The position numbers and the translations under genes were made by a program. Source: Nocardia coubleae NBRC 108252 (GTDB lineage Bacteria > Actinomycetota > Actinomycetes > Mycobacteriales > Mycobacteriaceae). From it: 64,000 nt of DNA. The stretch spans positions 62,001 through 126,000 of the forward strand of contig NZ_BDBD01000016.1 of assembly GCF_001612805.1 (NCBI RefSeq), read 5' to 3'. Shown one piece after another: positions 1 through 11,298 of this stretch. The notes under the pieces were generated by a model, which saw nothing but the letters and a program-made list of their open reading frames with translations, was not told the DNA's origin and did not search any database. The first letter of the stretch is position 1; each line of letters begins with the position of its first letter.

Positions 1-409
1 CCCACTCGGGAGCGGGCGGAGTGAGATCGGGCGCGGCGATATCGATGCGCTGGGTGGCCATGATCTGGTCGTTGATCCGGTCGACGATGCCGAGCGCGGT
101 CGGCACGTCGTGTTCGGCGATCAGCACCGGCAGCGGGGTGCGGTCGGCGGGCACGCCGGTGAGCACGGCGGTGGGATAACGCAGGTAGATCTCGATCACC
201 ACCGCGTCGTCGGCGCGGCGGTTCAACCGGACTTTGAGCAGGTCGGCGATGGGAACGTCGAGTACCCGTTCGCCGTCGGTACCCGGCCGCAGGACGGTGA
301 GCCGCCCCTCGCCGTGGCGCAGAATCGCTGTGGGTGTTCGTAGCTCGACGATGTCCGTACCCCCTGCGCTGTAGTTGTGTCCTCGCCCACGATAAGACGG
401 GCATGACAT
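1..409 (-). CDS. Hypothetical protein, 3' end outside window
   Basis: An open minus-strand frame runs from an ATG at 409 off the left edge, giving at least 136 residues without a stop. After a short N-terminus it reads as a regular soluble sequence (GTDIVELRTPTAILRHGEGR near residue 18 onward), with the strong third-position GC bias of a true Nocardia gene; the other frames over the same bases lack this composition. I do not recognise the family. It is divergent from ftsH, with 226 bases between the two starts. Function unknown; the call as coding rests on codon bias and length only. Confidence 0.6.
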   Translation of the reverse strand, partial: MSCPSYRGRGHNYSAGGTDIVELRTPTAILRHGEGRLTVLRPGTDGERVLDVPIADLLKVRLNRRADDAVVIEIYLRYPTAVLTGVPADRTPLPVLIAEHDVPTALGIVDRINDQIMATQRIDIAAPDLTPPAPEW

Positions 410-635
410 GATTGTGGCCACTTGCAACAACCCGGACGGGGTACTCGGGAACCTCTCCCGTTCCCCGGCCGTTTACCAGTGCAGCTGCACCAGCAGCCGA
501 ACTGCGCGATGTATCGACTAGACCGTACGCGGTAACGTGGCATGTCCGCATCCGAATCCCGCCGATCTCGACAGCTTCGCTAGGCACACCCCGGAGAAAT
601 AACCGGAAAGGACTGGGCCGTCCGGCCGACGCTCT
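410..635. promoter_or_regulatory. Divergent intergenic region upstream of ftsH
   Basis: This 226-base gap separates the minus-strand hypothetical gene from ftsH and should carry promoters for both. The only good Shine-Dalgarno-like run (AAAGGA, near 607-613) is more than 20 bases from the ftsH ATG, so it is badly placed to serve that start. I see no convincing hexamer pair and no repeats. Confidence 0.35.
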
Positions 636-2993
<2,358 letters not shown>

Positions 2994-3022
2994 CGGACCC
3001 CCGTCGCGCTCGCCCGGTCGGC

Positions 3023-3045
3023 CCGCCTGGAACTAGACCAGGCGG
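3023..3045 (+). terminator. Hairpin after ftsH
   Basis: A perfect 8-bp inverted repeat, CCGCCTGG / CCAGGCGG, with a 7-base loop begins 30 bases after the ftsH stop. There is no T-run, as is usual for actinobacterial hairpin terminators. It would separate ftsH from folE. Confidence 0.5.
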
Positions 3046-3049
3046 CGCA

Positions 3050-3109
3050 CCGATCGGGCGCACGCGTCGCCGATCGTGCGCAAGCGTTGCCGATCGTGCG
3101 CGCGGCGAG
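3050..3109. repeat. Three 20-bp tandem repeats
   Basis: Three consecutive 20-base units each begin CCGATCG(G/T)GCGC, at 3050, 3070 and 3090. Units 1 and 2 differ at about three positions, and the third diverges at its end. They lie in the 401-base ftsH-folE gap (2994-3394), which otherwise holds the hairpin at 3023 and the direct repeat pair at 3296. No gene is supported in this gap. Confidence 0.7.
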
Positions 3110-3295
3110 CGAGACGGGTGCGGCGCCGCGTCCCGCGCGTGGTGCCTGTCGAGGCTTTCCGGCCATGTGTGCCGCTCCCGGCAGGCATGGTGTGCCGCGC
3201 GCAAGGTCACGTGTCGCGGATGCGGGACCGCGGACACCAGGCCGAGCTGCTGCGGTCGGCCCCGCGCCAACTACGCTGGGATGTTCGAGCCGGAT

Positions 3296-3351
3296 CGTTT
3301 CGGCTCTGGTTACCGTCCGAGTCGGGACGTTCCGGCTCTGGTGACCGCCCG
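3296..3351. repeat. Pair of 24-bp direct repeats upstream of folE
   Basis: Two 24-base copies, each of the form CGTT(T/C)CGGCTCTGGT followed by (T/G)ACCG(T/C)CCG, start at 3296 and 3328. They match at 21 of 24 positions and have a 32-base period. They end about 40 bases before folE, where a promoter or regulator site would be expected. Role unknown. Confidence 0.65.
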
Positions 3352-3394
3352 CAGCCGGACAGACCCGGTAGCGGTACCGGATTGACCCGGAGGT

Positions 3395-4084
3395 GTGGAG
3401 AAGTTGTCGGCCAATAGGAAAGTCGCTGAGCCGGCCGGGAACGGTTCGGGGTTCGACCCGGCCGGTGAGCTCGGCGAGACGAGCCCGGCCGAGCTGACGG
3501 CGCTGGCGACAGGCCGCCCGTTCGACCAGCAGCGCGCCGAGAACGCGGTGCGCGAACTGCTGCTCGCGGTCGGCGAGGATCCCGACCGACCCGGCCTGCT
3601 CGACACTCCGGCCCGCGTGGCGCGCGCCTACCGCGAGATGTTCGCCGGCCTCTACACCGAGCCCGACGAGGTGCTGGCCACCACCTTCGACGAGGGCCAC
3701 CAGGAACTCGTGCTCGTGCGTGACATCCCCATGTTCTCCACCTGTGAGCATCACCTGGTGTCGTTCCACGGCGTCGCGCACGTCGGCTACATCCCCGGCC
3801 CGCACGGCCGGGTGACGGGCCTGTCGAAGCTGGCCCGCGTGGTCGACCTCTACGCCAAACGCCCCCAGGTGCAGGAACGCCTCACCAGCCAGGTCGCCGA
3901 CGCGGTGATGCGCAGGCTCGACCCGCGCGGCGCGATCGTGGTGATCGAGGCCGAACACCTGTGCATGGCGATGCGCGGTATCCGCAAGCCCGGCGCGAGC
4001 ACCACCACCTCGGCGGTGCGTGGCCTCCTACAGACCAATGCCGCCTCGCGATCCGAGGCGCTGGACCTGATCCTGCGCAAATGA
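3395..4084 (+). CDS. folE: GTP cyclohydrolase I (FolE)
   Basis: First enzyme of folate synthesis, converting GTP to 7,8-dihydroneopterin triphosphate and formate. The protein shows the conserved zinc-site region [12 protein letters not shown] and the C-terminal segment with EHLCMAMRG. It aligns from [13 protein letters not shown] onward with the roughly 200-residue mycobacterial enzyme, so about 40 N-terminal residues are extra. The start is uncertain: a GTG at 3395 sits only 1 base after GGAGG, while an in-frame TTG at 3404 is 10 bases from it and is an equally good choice. The stop overlaps the folP start by ATGA. Confidence 0.96.
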   Translation: MEKLSANRKVAEPAGNGSGFDPAGELGETSPAELTALATGRPFDQQRAENAVRELLLAVGEDPDRPGLLDTPARVARAYREMFAGLYTEPDEVLATTFDEGHQELVLVRDIPMFSTCEHHLVSFHGVAHVGYIPGPHGRVTGLSKLARVVDLYAKRPQVQERLTSQVADAVMRRLDPRGAIVVIEAEHLCMAMRGIRKPGASTTTSAVRGLLQTNAASRSEALDLILRK

Positions 4085-4950
4085 ACCAGCCCCTCGTGAC
4101 CGCGCGGGGCGGCCGCTCATGTGTGGTCATGGGCGTGGTGAACGTGACCGCCGATTCGTTCTCCGACGGCGGTCGCTATCTCGATCCCGAACTCGCGATC
4201 GCGCACGGTGTCGCCCTGTACGAGGCGGGCGCCGACATCGTGGATGTGGGTGGTGAGTCCACCAGGCCGGGCGCCGACCGCGTCGACCCGGCGACCGAGG
4301 CCGCGCGCGTGGCGCCGGTGATCCGCGGTTTGGTCGCAGCAGGGGTGCCGACCAGCGTCGACACCATGCGCGCCGAGGTGGCCGAGGCGGCGCTGGCCGC
4401 CGGTGTCGCCGTCGTCAACGACGTGTCCGGTGGGCGAGCCGACCCGGACATGGTCCGGGTCGTCGCCGACGCGGGCGTGCCGTGGATCCTCATGCACTGG
4501 CGCGCCGGCGCCGACTACCGCCACACCGGCCCGGCCGACCACTACGACGACGTGGTCGCCGAGGTGCGCGCCGAACTGCGCACCCAGGTGGACCTGGCCG
4601 TGGCCGCGGGCATCGCCGCCGACCGGCTGATCCTCGATCCGGGCCTGGGTTTCGCCAAGAACGCCGACCACAACTGGGCCCTGCTCGGTGCCCTTCCGGA
4701 GCTGGTCGCCGACGGCCTGCCCATCCTGATCGGCGCGTCACGCAAACGTTTCCTCGGCGCCCTGCTCGCCGACGAAGCCGGCCCGCGGCCGCCCGACGGA
4801 CGAGAGGTCGCCACCGCGACCGTGTCGGCGCTGGCCGCGACCCACGGCGCCTGGGGCGTGCGCGTCCACGACGTGCGCGCTTCGCTGGACGCCGTCACCG
4901 TTGTCGATGCGTGGCAGCGCGCCACCGCCGCCCGAGGAGCCGCCCGATGA
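4081..4950 (+). CDS. folP: Dihydropteroate synthase (FolP)
   Basis: Condenses p-aminobenzoate with 6-hydroxymethyl-7,8-dihydropterin pyrophosphate; this is the sulfonamide target. The 289-residue TIM barrel shows the two signature loops, [15 protein letters not shown] near the N-terminus and GGESTRPGA around residues 56-64, plus the phosphate-binding GASRKRFLG near the C-terminus. ATGA overlaps with folE upstream and folB downstream indicate a translationally coupled operon. It corresponds to folP1 (Rv3608c) by position. Confidence 0.97.
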   Translation: MNQPLVTARGGRSCVVMGVVNVTADSFSDGGRYLDPELAIAHGVALYEAGADIVDVGGESTRPGADRVDPATEAARVAPVIRGLVAAGVPTSVDTMRAEVAEAALAAGVAVVNDVSGGRADPDMVRVVADAGVPWILMHWRAGADYRHTGPADHYDDVVAEVRAELRTQVDLAVAAGIAADRLILDPGLGFAKNADHNWALLGALPELVADGLPILIGASRKRFLGALLADEAGPRPPDGREVATATVSALAATHGAWGVRVHDVRASLDAVTVVDAWQRATAARGAAR

Positions 4951-5369
4951 ACTCACCGCTGCTGCCCCCGCCCGCCGATCGGCCCGCGTCCTCGCGCATA
5001 GAACTGCGCGGGCTCACCGTGTTCGGCAGGCACGGCGTGTTCGATTTCGAGCGCCGCGACGGTCAGGAGTTCGTCGTCGACCTCACCGTGTGGGTCGATT
5101 TCGCGGCCGCCGCGGCCTCCGACGATCTGGCCGACACGGTCGACTACGGCGCGCTCGCCGAACGCGCCGTGCGCATCGTCGCTGGTCCGCCGCGCGATCT
5201 CATCGAAACGGTCGTCTCCGAGATCGCCGACGACGTGATGACCGACCCGCGGATCGAAGCGGTCGAAGCGGTGCTGCACAAGCCGTCGGCACCGATCCCG
5301 CACACCTTCACCGACGTGCGCGTGGTCGCCACCCGCTACCGCACCGCGGTGCCGGAGCCGCGCCGATGA
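4947..5369 (+). CDS. folB: Dihydroneopterin aldolase (FolB)
   Basis: Converts 7,8-dihydroneopterin to 6-hydroxymethyl-7,8-dihydropterin and glycolaldehyde. The 140-residue protein has the family pattern [17 protein letters not shown], then [10 protein letters not shown], and a C-terminal [11 protein letters not shown] segment. The frame is open for 465 bases upstream, but the ATG at 4947, overlapping the folP stop, gives the normal family length and a proper N-terminus, so it is chosen. Confidence 0.95.
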   Translation: MNSPLLPPPADRPASSRIELRGLTVFGRHGVFDFERRDGQEFVVDLTVWVDFAAAAASDDLADTVDYGALAERAVRIVAGPPRDLIETVVSEIADDVMTDPRIEAVEAVLHKPSAPIPHTFTDVRVVATRYRTAVPEPRR

Positions 5370-5899
5370 CCCGTGCGGTGCTCTCGATCGGCGCCAATCT
5401 GGGCGACCGGCTCGCCAATCTGCGCAGCGTGCTCGACGCGCTGGGGGAGCGCACCCGCGCGGTGTCACCGGTGTACACCACGGCGCCGTGGGGCGGGGTG
5501 GAGCAGGACGACTACCTGAATGCCGTTGTGGTGGCCGAGGATCCGTCGTTCGACGACTACGACTGGTTGCGTTTCGGGCAGCGGCTCGAGCAGGCGGCGG
5601 GCCGGGTGCGTGAGGTGCGCTGGGGCGCCAGGACACTCGACGTCGACATCGTGCAGTGCGTCGACCGCGGTGAAGCCGTTGTGCGCGACAGCGATCCGGC
5701 GCTGATCCTGCCCCACCCCGAGGCGCACCACCGGGCGTTCGTGCTGGTTCCGTGGCTGGACGTCGAGCCCGATGCCCGTCTGCACGTCGACGGCGCCCAG
5801 GTGCCCGTCGCCGACCTGCTCGCCGCAATCGACCCCGCCGAACGCGCGGGTGTGATCCGCACCGACCTGGTCCTGCGCGAAGGCGCCCGCCCGTGCTGA
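5366..5899 (+). CDS. folK: HPPK, 6-hydroxymethyl-dihydropterin pyrophosphokinase (FolK)
   Basis: Transfers pyrophosphate from ATP to 6-hydroxymethyl-7,8-dihydropterin, supplying the FolP substrate. The 177 residues start [10 protein letters not shown], followed by the pterin-loop region [19 protein letters not shown] and the ATP/Mg segment [11 protein letters not shown], then [13 protein letters not shown]. The start ATG at 5366 overlaps the folB stop as ATGA. All four folate genes from folE are therefore coupled. Confidence 0.96.
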   Translation: MTRAVLSIGANLGDRLANLRSVLDALGERTRAVSPVYTTAPWGGVEQDDYLNAVVVAEDPSFDDYDWLRFGQRLEQAAGRVREVRWGARTLDVDIVQCVDRGEAVVRDSDPALILPHPEAHHRAFVLVPWLDVEPDARLHVDGAQVPVADLLAAIDPAERAGVIRTDLVLREGARPC

Positions 5900-6366
5900 A
5901 ACCGACCCGGCTGCTCGACCTCGCCCTGAATGTCGTGCTGGCCGCGGCCATCGCCTGGACCGCGACCCGCTTCGCCTATTCGACGTTCCCGTCCATCTCG
6001 GTGCTCGCCGGCGCCTCGCTGCTGCCGGTGGCCGGGATCGAGGCGGCGCTCGGGTTCGTCGTCAAGAACCGGATCGCCGAGCAGCGCATCGGCGACGGAC
6101 CGGGTGAACTGCACCCGATCAATGTGGCGCGAGCGGCCGCGCTGGCCAAGGCGTCGTTGCAGGTCGGTTCGCTGGCGGCGGGCGTGTGGCTCGGCTTCCT
6201 GCTGTGGGTCTTCCCACAGAGCGGCACGGTGACGGCGGCGGCGTCGGATTCACCGGGCGCGGTGGTCGGTCTGCTCGCCGGTTCCGCCCTGGTTGCTGCG
6301 GCTTTGTGGCTCGAGTACTGCTGCCGCGCGCCCGACGAACCACCGGACGAACCGGCAACCACCTAG
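5893..6366 (+). CDS. DUF3180 membrane protein
   Basis: A 157-residue protein with four predicted hydrophobic segments (roughly 10-27, 32-55, 85-108 and 120-140) and charged connecting loops. It belongs to the DUF3180 family and sits where Rv3605c sits in M. tuberculosis, directly after folK. The GTG start at 5893 overlaps the folK stop, so it is the last gene of the folate operon. Its conserved place suggests a role linked to the pathway or to the membrane, but none is established. Confidence 0.9.
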   Translation: MLKPTRLLDLALNVVLAAAIAWTATRFAYSTFPSISVLAGASLLPVAGIEAALGFVVKNRIAEQRIGDGPGELHPINVARAAALAKASLQVGSLAAGVWLGFLLWVFPQSGTVTAAASDSPGAVVGLLAGSALVAAALWLEYCCRAPDEPPDEPATT

Positions 6367-6434
6367 CAACTTGCGAATGGAATCACCCCCGTTGTCGGTG
6401 TGCCGACCAGCTGTTTCCGGCTACCCTGGCCACC

Positions 6435-7586
6435 ATGGTTTCACCCTCCCGTAGCACCACGCCCCGTCGACGGCGGGACGACGCGGGAAAGCTCTTCATC
6501 GGCGCCCTTCTCCTCCTCGGCCTGACAGCCAGTGTTTTCCTCGTCTTCAGCGACAATGTGCAATTCGTCCGGATCGGCCTGGTAGCGGCGCTGTGGGCGG
6601 CCGTGATCGGCGCCCTCGCGGCCACTCGTTATCGCAAGGACGCGGCCGTCGACAAGGCCAAGGTGCGCGATCTGCAGACGGTGTACGAGTTGCAGCTCGA
6701 GCGGGAGATCAACGCCCGCCGCGAATACGAGATGGGTGTCGAGGCACGGGTGCGCGCCGAAGTGGGTGCCGACGCCTCGGAGATCGCGGCCCTGCGTGCG
6801 GAACTCACGTTGCTTCGCCAGAACCTGCAGGTGCTGTTCGAGGGTGCCCTGCCCGATGACCAGCCTGCCCTGCAGGCCGACGCGGTCCGCATCGACGCCC
6901 TGCCGAGCGGCGGATCGGCCTACGCCGATTTCGACGCCTTCGACGAGGCGGAGCCCGAGATCGACGATAGCCACGAGGCTGCCGCTGCCGCCTGGTTCGG
7001 CCCCTGGCAGCAACCGCCCAGCGCCCTGAAGCCAGTTTTCATGCAGCCGGTGTCGGCCAATTTCGCCGACCCCTACGACGATCCGGTCACCGCCGAGACC
7101 TCCGCCGTGCAGCTCGACGAATACGCCGAGTCCCAGCAGTCGACCCCCGAGCCCGAGCCGGCCAAGTCGTCGTCGACCAAAACCCCGCCCCCGCGCCTGT
7201 CGGCCCCCCACACCCGCAAGGTCGACAACGACGGCCGCCCCCTCGACCCCGAGCCCTCGGCCCCCACGTCGAACGGCACGGACCAGTCGTCGACCCCGGC
7301 CACCGACCCGACGGCCACCCCGGCCACCGACCCGACGGCCACCCCGGCCCCCACCGGCTCCCTCACCCCAGAGCCCGCGACCGAACAGCCGGCCACGGCC
7401 ACCACCACCGAACCCGCCTTCGAAGCCCCCCCGAACTCCGGCCCGGCCCCGGCCCCCAACCCCGCCCCGGCCACCCCCACCGTCGGCACCAGCTCCCGCC
7501 GCCGCCGTCGCGCCGAATCCGAAGGCACCCGCCTCTCGGTAGCCGACATCATGGCCAACCTCCAATCGGAGTCCACCCGCACATAG
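6435..7586 (+). CDS. DUF6779-type membrane protein with Pro/Ala/Thr-rich tail
   Basis: The 383-residue product has an Arg-rich N-terminus, two hydrophobic segments (about 18-37 and 43-60), a charged helical region of about 75 residues likely to form a coiled coil, and a long disordered tail. The tail holds a near-exact tandem repeat, ATDPTATP, encoded by repeated 24-base units at 7303-7350. Position and architecture match Rv3604c, described as a transmembrane protein rich in Ala, Arg and Pro. Function is unknown. The gene appears separately transcribed, 68 bases after the folate operon. Confidence 0.85.
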   Translation: MVSPSRSTTPRRRRDDAGKLFIGALLLLGLTASVFLVFSDNVQFVRIGLVAALWAAVIGALAATRYRKDAAVDKAKVRDLQTVYELQLEREINARREYEMGVEARVRAEVGADASEIAALRAELTLLRQNLQVLFEGALPDDQPALQADAVRIDALPSGGSAYADFDAFDEAEPEIDDSHEAAAAAWFGPWQQPPSALKPVFMQPVSANFADPYDDPVTAETSAVQLDEYAESQQSTPEPEPAKSSSTKTPPPRLSAPHTRKVDNDGRPLDPEPSAPTSNGTDQSSTPATDPTATPATDPTATPAPTGSLTPEPATEQPATATTTEPAFEAPPNSGPAPAPNPAPATPTVGTSSRRRRRAESEGTRLSVADIMANLQSESTRT

Positions 7587-7998
7587 CCGCACCAAGATCA
7601 CCGTCCAGCGGGCCACCCACCCGAACCACACCGCTGAATCCGCCACGCACCCGCCCACTTCGGTGAGGACATGGGTAACTCACCGGGGACGGGCAACCGC
7701 AACCGCGCACATGGTCTGGCCGCCGACGCAAGTCTCTCCGCGCATAAGCCTGGCCTGAATTCTCGGGGAGGCGGGTCAGTGAGGACATGGGTAACTCACC
7801 GGGGACGGGCAACCGCAACCGCGCACATGGTCTGGCCGTCGACGCACGTCACCTCCCCCTGAGTCCGGCCTGAATTCCCGGAGAGGCGGGTGTGCTAGAT
7901 CACGACGGGGGGCGTGGCGGGGCGGGCGTAGGGCCCGTTATTCTCGACCGGTACGTCTGGTACCCGCACAGCGGGACTGGAACGCAATCGAGAGGACA
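7587..7998. other. 412-base intergenic region
   Basis: This gap between the DUF6779 gene and the Rossmann/DUF2520 gene holds the 116-base tandem duplication at 7663-7894. A GAGAGGA Shine-Dalgarno lies just before the ATG at 7999. Short open frames inside the repeat have no support as genes. Confidence 0.6.
7663..7894. repeat. Two tandem copies of a ~116-bp unit
   Basis: Copies begin at 7663 and 7779 with GTGAGGACATGGGTAACTCA. The first 60 bases are identical, the next 20 or so diverge, and both end in a related CTGGCCTGAATTC / CCGGCCTGAATTC plus a GG(G/A)GAGGCGGGT segment. The layout suggests a recent local duplication of a mobile or structured element rather than of a gene. It is too short for an insertion sequence with a transposase. 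The role is unknown. Confidence 0.85.
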
Positions 7999-8952
7999 AT
8001 GTTGACCTCGAGAAGTGTCGATTCTGATGGCGCGAACTCAGGTGTCGATCCAGCGCCCGCACGGCTGACGGTGGGAATCGTCTCGGCGGGACGGGTGGGT
8101 TCGGCGCTCGGTGTGGCGCTCGAGCGAGCCGGGCATGTGGTGTTCGGTGTCGCCGCGATTTCCGATGCCTCCGTGCACCGGGCACGCACCCGGCTGCCCG
8201 ATTCGCAGATCCTGCCGGTGGAGCAGGTGGCGCAGCGCAGCGAGTTGTTGCTGCTCGCGGTGCCCGATGCCGAGCTGGCCGGGTTGGTCCGTGGTCTGGC
8301 CTCGGCCGGTGTGGTTCGGGCGGGCACGATCGTCGCGCACACCTCCGGTGCCAACGGTGTCGGTGTGCTCGCCCCGCTCACCGAGCAGGGCGCCTTGGGC
8401 CTGGCGATTCATCCGGCGATGACCTTCACCGGTCACGACGAGGACATCGCCCGCCTCGCGAATGCCTGTTTCGGTATCACCGCCGCCGACGACATCGGTT
8501 ACGCCATCGCCCAGGCGCTGGTGATCGAGATGGGCGGCGAGCCGGTGCGGATCGAGGAGGACCAGCGCACGCTCTATCACGCGGCCCTCGCGCACGGCAG
8601 CAATCACCTGGTCACGCTCATCGTCGACGCGGTTTCGGCACTGCGCGAAGCGATGTCGGGCCCGGGCCTGCTCGGTCAGCCGGTGGTCGACGAACAACCG
8701 GGCGGCCTGCCCGAACGCCTCATCGGCCCGCTGGTCTCCGCCGCGCTCGACAACGCGCTGCGCCGTGGTCAGGCCGCGCTCACCGGCCCGGTCGCCCGGG
8801 GCGACGTGGACGCGGTCGCCGCACACCTGAATGCCGTCGAGTCGTTCGACGAACGCCTGGCCGCGTCGTATCGCGCCATGTCGTTGCGCACGGCCGAACT
8901 CGCCAGGACCAATCCCGCTCTGCTGGAGCTGCTCGCCGAGAAAGGCCACTGA
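7999..8952 (+). CDS. Rossmann-like and DUF2520 domain protein
   Basis: A 317-residue protein with an N-terminal dinucleotide-binding fold starting [14 protein letters not shown] (about residues 25-38) and a helical C-terminal DUF2520 domain, resembling the ketopantoate reductase / 6-phosphogluconate dehydrogenase superfamily. It corresponds to Rv3603c, always directly before panC in this order. The TGATG overlap with panC implies co-translation, so a reductase role near the pantothenate pathway is plausible but unproven. Confidence 0.9.
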   Translation: MLTSRSVDSDGANSGVDPAPARLTVGIVSAGRVGSALGVALERAGHVVFGVAAISDASVHRARTRLPDSQILPVEQVAQRSELLLLAVPDAELAGLVRGLASAGVVRAGTIVAHTSGANGVGVLAPLTEQGALGLAIHPAMTFTGHDEDIARLANACFGITAADDIGYAIAQALVIEMGGEPVRIEEDQRTLYHAALAHGSNHLVTLIVDAVSALREAMSGPGLLGQPVVDEQPGGLPERLIGPLVSAALDNALRRGQAALTGPVARGDVDAVAAHLNAVESFDERLAASYRAMSLRTAELARTNPALLELLAEKGH

Positions 8953-9908
8953 TGGAACCCCGAGAAGTGCATCACCACCAGGGCGGCGCCCGGGCGACCG
9001 GCGCGTTCAAGCCCGGCGCGCTCACCGTGCACCACAGCCCCGAGGTGCTGTCCACGGTGGCCAAGGCGTTGCGCGGGGCAGGCCGCAGCATCGGATTCGT
9101 ACCGACCATGGGCGCGCTGCACGAGGGCCACCTGCAGCTGGTTCGGCAGGCGCGGCTCACCAATCAGATCGTGATCGTGTCGATCTTCGTCAACCCGCTG
9201 CAGTTCGGTGCGGGCGAGGATCTCGACGCCTACCCGCGCACCCTCGACGCCGACCTCGCACTGCTCGCGGCCGAGGGCGTCGATCTGGTGTTCGCGCCGT
9301 CGGCCAACGAGATGTACCCCGACGGACCGCGCACCACCGTGCATCCGGGCCCGCTCGGCGCCGAGCTCGAAGGCGGCAGCAGGCCGACGCATTTCGCGGG
9401 CATGCTCACCGTCGTCGCGAAACTGCTGCAGCTCACCCACGCCTCGGAGGCGTATTTCGGGGAGAAGGACTACCAGCAGCTCACCTTGATCCGCCAGATG
9501 GTCCGCGACCTGAACTTCGACGTGAAGATCGTCGCCTACCCGACGGTCCGCGAACCCGACGGTCTCGCCCTGTCCTCGCGCAACCGCTATCTCGATGCGG
9601 CGCAACGGGAATCGGCGCTCGCCCTGTCGGCCGCCCTGGCCGCGGGCAGGCACGCCGCTGGCCTCGGCCCCGAGGGTGTCCTCGCGGCCGCCCGCACCGT
9701 CCTCGACTCGGCCGACGGTGTCGAGGTCGACTACCTCGAACTGCGCGACTCGCTCCTCGGCCCCGCCCCGGAATCGGGCAACGCCCGCCTGCTCGTCGCG
9801 GCCAAGGTCGGCAGCACTCGCCTGATCGACAACGCACCCCTTGTTCTCGGCGCCCAGCTCGACGGGCACCCCGACGCGAACTCCCTGCCTGCTCCGCAGG
9901 CGCACTGA
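8952..9908 (+). CDS. panC: Pantothenate synthetase (PanC)
   Basis: ATP-dependent ligation of pantoate with beta-alanine. In the 318-residue protein, [10 protein letters not shown] is at 51-60 (HIGH-type motif), followed by [16 protein letters not shown], the FGEKDYQQL block, and the KMSKS-like SSRNRYL. It is about 20 residues longer at the N-terminus than the mycobacterial enzyme because of a His/Gly-rich leader; the ATG is fixed by a one-base overlap with the preceding stop. It is followed by panD after 14 bases. Confidence 0.97.
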   Translation: MEPREVHHHQGGARATGAFKPGALTVHHSPEVLSTVAKALRGAGRSIGFVPTMGALHEGHLQLVRQARLTNQIVIVSIFVNPLQFGAGEDLDAYPRTLDADLALLAAEGVDLVFAPSANEMYPDGPRTTVHPGPLGAELEGGSRPTHFAGMLTVVAKLLQLTHASEAYFGEKDYQQLTLIRQMVRDLNFDVKIVAYPTVREPDGLALSSRNRYLDAAQRESALALSAALAAGRHAAGLGPEGVLAAARTVLDSADGVEVDYLELRDSLLGPAPESGNARLLVAAKVGSTRLIDNAPLVLGAQLDGHPDANSLPAPQAH

Positions 9909-9922
9909 GAAAGGCGAAGCCG

Positions 9923-10342
9923 ATGCTGCGCACCATGATGACCTCGAAGATCCACCGTGCCACCGTGACCCACGCCGACCTGCACTACGTGGGTTCGGTG
10001 ACCGTCGACCAGGATCTGCTCGACGCGGCGGGCCTGCTCGAGGGTGAGCAGGTGTGCATCGTCGACATCGACAACGGCGCTCGCCTCGAAACCTATGTGA
10101 TCGCGGGCGAACGCGGTTCGGGTGTGATCGGGATCAACGGCGCCGCGGCACATCTCGTGCACCCCGGCGACCTGGTCATCCTCATCGCCTACGGCCAGCT
10201 CGACGAGGCCGAGCTGCGCGAGTACGCGCCGAAGGTGGTCTTCGTCGACGACCGTAACCGGCCCGTGGAGCTCGGCGCCGATCCCGCGCACGCGCCCGAG
10301 GGTTCCGGGCTCACCTCGCCGCGTTCCCTGTCGATCGCCTGA
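9923..10342 (+). CDS. panD: Aspartate 1-decarboxylase proenzyme (PanD)
   Basis: Pyruvoyl-dependent enzyme making beta-alanine from aspartate for PanC. The self-cleavage site HYVGSVTVD places Gly24-Ser25 exactly at the usual numbering when translation starts at the ATG at 9923, which settles the start despite the frame being open far upstream. The 139-residue length is normal. It also shows the ENGER-like region (DNGARLETY) and [14 protein letters not shown]. Confidence 0.97.
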   Translation: MLRTMMTSKIHRATVTHADLHYVGSVTVDQDLLDAAGLLEGEQVCIVDIDNGARLETYVIAGERGSGVIGINGAAAHLVHPGDLVILIAYGQLDEAELREYAPKVVFVDDRNRPVELGADPAHAPEGSGLTSPRSLSIA

Positions 10343-10360
10343 TCGCGGCGGGGGTCGGAC

Positions 10361-11143
10361 ATGCTGCTGACGATCGACGTCCGCAACACCGCCATCGAAC
10401 TCGGCCTGTTCTCCGGTCTCGGCGAGCACTCGAAACTGGTGCGGCACTGGCGCATTCACACCAATCCGCTGCTCACCGCCGACGAGTTCGCGATGCAGGT
10501 GCGCGGTCTTGTCGGTGCCGACCTCGACCAGGTGGTCGGTGTCTCGGCGTTGTCGACGGTGCCGCCGGTGCTGCGGGAACTGCGCATCATGCTCGCCCGC
10601 TATTGGTCGCATGTGCCGAATGTGGTCGTGGAACCCGGTGTGCGGACCGGCATTCCGCTGCTGGTCGACAATCCCAAGGAGGTCGGCGCCGACCGCATCG
10701 TCAACTGCCTCGCCGCGTTCCGCCGGTTCGGCGGCCCGGCGATCGTCGTCGACTTCGGCACCGCCACGTGTGTCGACCTGGTCTCGGCCAAGGGCGAGTT
10801 CCTCGGTGGCGTGATCGCGCCGGGCGTCGAGGTGTCGACGGAGGCACTGGTCGAACGCAGTGCGTTGCGCCGCGTCGAACTGGCCAGGCCGCGCTCGGTG
10901 CTCGGCAAGAACACGATGGAGTGCATTCAATCCGGTGCGGTTTTCGGTTTCGCCGGTCTGGTCGACGGATTGATCGACCGCATTCGCGACGAATTCGACG
11001 CGTTCGCCGGTACCGATGTCACCGTGGTCGCCACCGGGACGGGCGCGCCGCTGATCGTGCCGGAATCGGAAACGATCGACCAGCACGAACCGCATCTCAC
11101 CCTCACCGGTCTGCGCCACGTCTACGAGCGCAACAAGAAGTGA
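10361..11143 (+). CDS. coaX: Type III pantothenate kinase (CoaX)
   Basis: First committed step of CoA synthesis, phosphorylating pantothenate. The 260-residue ASKHA-fold protein begins [14 protein letters not shown], with Arg in the place of the usual Gly, as in the mycobacterial enzyme. It continues with [12 protein letters not shown] and the [13 protein letters not shown] nucleotide-site block, then [11 protein letters not shown]. It is 18 bases after panD, so the order panC-panD-coaX groups consecutive steps of CoA synthesis. Confidence 0.95.
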   Translation: MLLTIDVRNTAIELGLFSGLGEHSKLVRHWRIHTNPLLTADEFAMQVRGLVGADLDQVVGVSALSTVPPVLRELRIMLARYWSHVPNVVVEPGVRTGIPLLVDNPKEVGADRIVNCLAAFRRFGGPAIVVDFGTATCVDLVSAKGEFLGGVIAPGVEVSTEALVERSALRRVELARPRSVLGKNTMECIQSGAVFGFAGLVDGLIDRIRDEFDAFAGTDVTVVATGTGAPLIVPESETIDQHEPHLTLTGLRHVYERNKK

Positions 11144-11177
11144 TTCAGGTCATTGGCCCGTCCACGCGGGAGCCTGC

Positions 11178-11183
11178 TAAGCT
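11178..11183 (+). promoter_or_regulatory. -10-like element for the Cys leader peptide
   Basis: TAAGCT ends 7 bases before the GTG at 11191. This spacing places transcription start at or next to the start codon, so the leader peptide would be translated leaderless. No clear -35 is visible. Confidence 0.45.
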
Positions 11184-11190
11184 CGCTCCC

Positions 11191-11232
11191 GTGTCTTTCC
11201 GTGTGAGCACCCAGGAGTGTTGTCGAGGCTGA
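11191..11232 (+). CDS. Cys-Cys leader peptide (13 aa)
   Basis: GTG-started frame encoding MSFRVSTQECCRG, with tandem Cys codons (TGT TGT, 11218-11223) just before the stop. It resembles the Cys-rich leader peptides described upstream of sulfur genes in mycobacteria (Ms5788A-type), which sense Cys-tRNA by ribosome stalling. The second Cys codon overlaps the first arm of a set of alternative hairpins (next entry), and a cysteine dioxygenase gene follows. No Shine-Dalgarno precedes the GTG, fitting leaderless translation. The evidence is the motif, the promoter spacing and the context. Confidence 0.75.
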   Translation: MSFRVSTQECCRG

Positions 11233-11270
11233 CCTGCCTCGACCGTTCGAGGCTGACGTTTTCCCCTCGA
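11222..11270 (+). promoter_or_regulatory. Candidate cysteine-responsive attenuator
   Basis: Four complementary segments are present: 1, GTCGAGGC (11222-11229); 2, GCCTCGAC (11236-11243); 3, TCGAGGC (11247-11253); and 4, CCTCGA (11265-11270). Pairing 1:2 (8 bp) excludes 2:3 (7 bp, 4-base loop), and 2:3 excludes 3:4. Hairpin 2:3 is GC-rich and followed five bases later by TTTT. A ribosome held at the Cys codons would cover segment 1; one at the TGA (11230-11232) would also cover segment 2. Segment layout is seen directly; the switching role is inferred. Confidence 0.6.
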
Positions 11271-11298
11271 CCGATTCTCACTCCTTGGAGATGCGCTC

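Noticed and set aside
7303-7350. Tandem DNA repeat as a possible regulatory element.
   Set aside because: It is inside the DUF6779 coding sequence and encodes the repeated ATDPTATP of the disordered tail.
7663-7894. CRISPR array.
   Set aside because: Only two units of about 116 bases with no regular short repeat-spacer pattern and no cas genes nearby.
9731-11119. A 462-codon minus-strand frame opposite panD-coaX.
   Set aside because: Spans two well-supported genes on the other strand and the gap between them; no plausible protein features.
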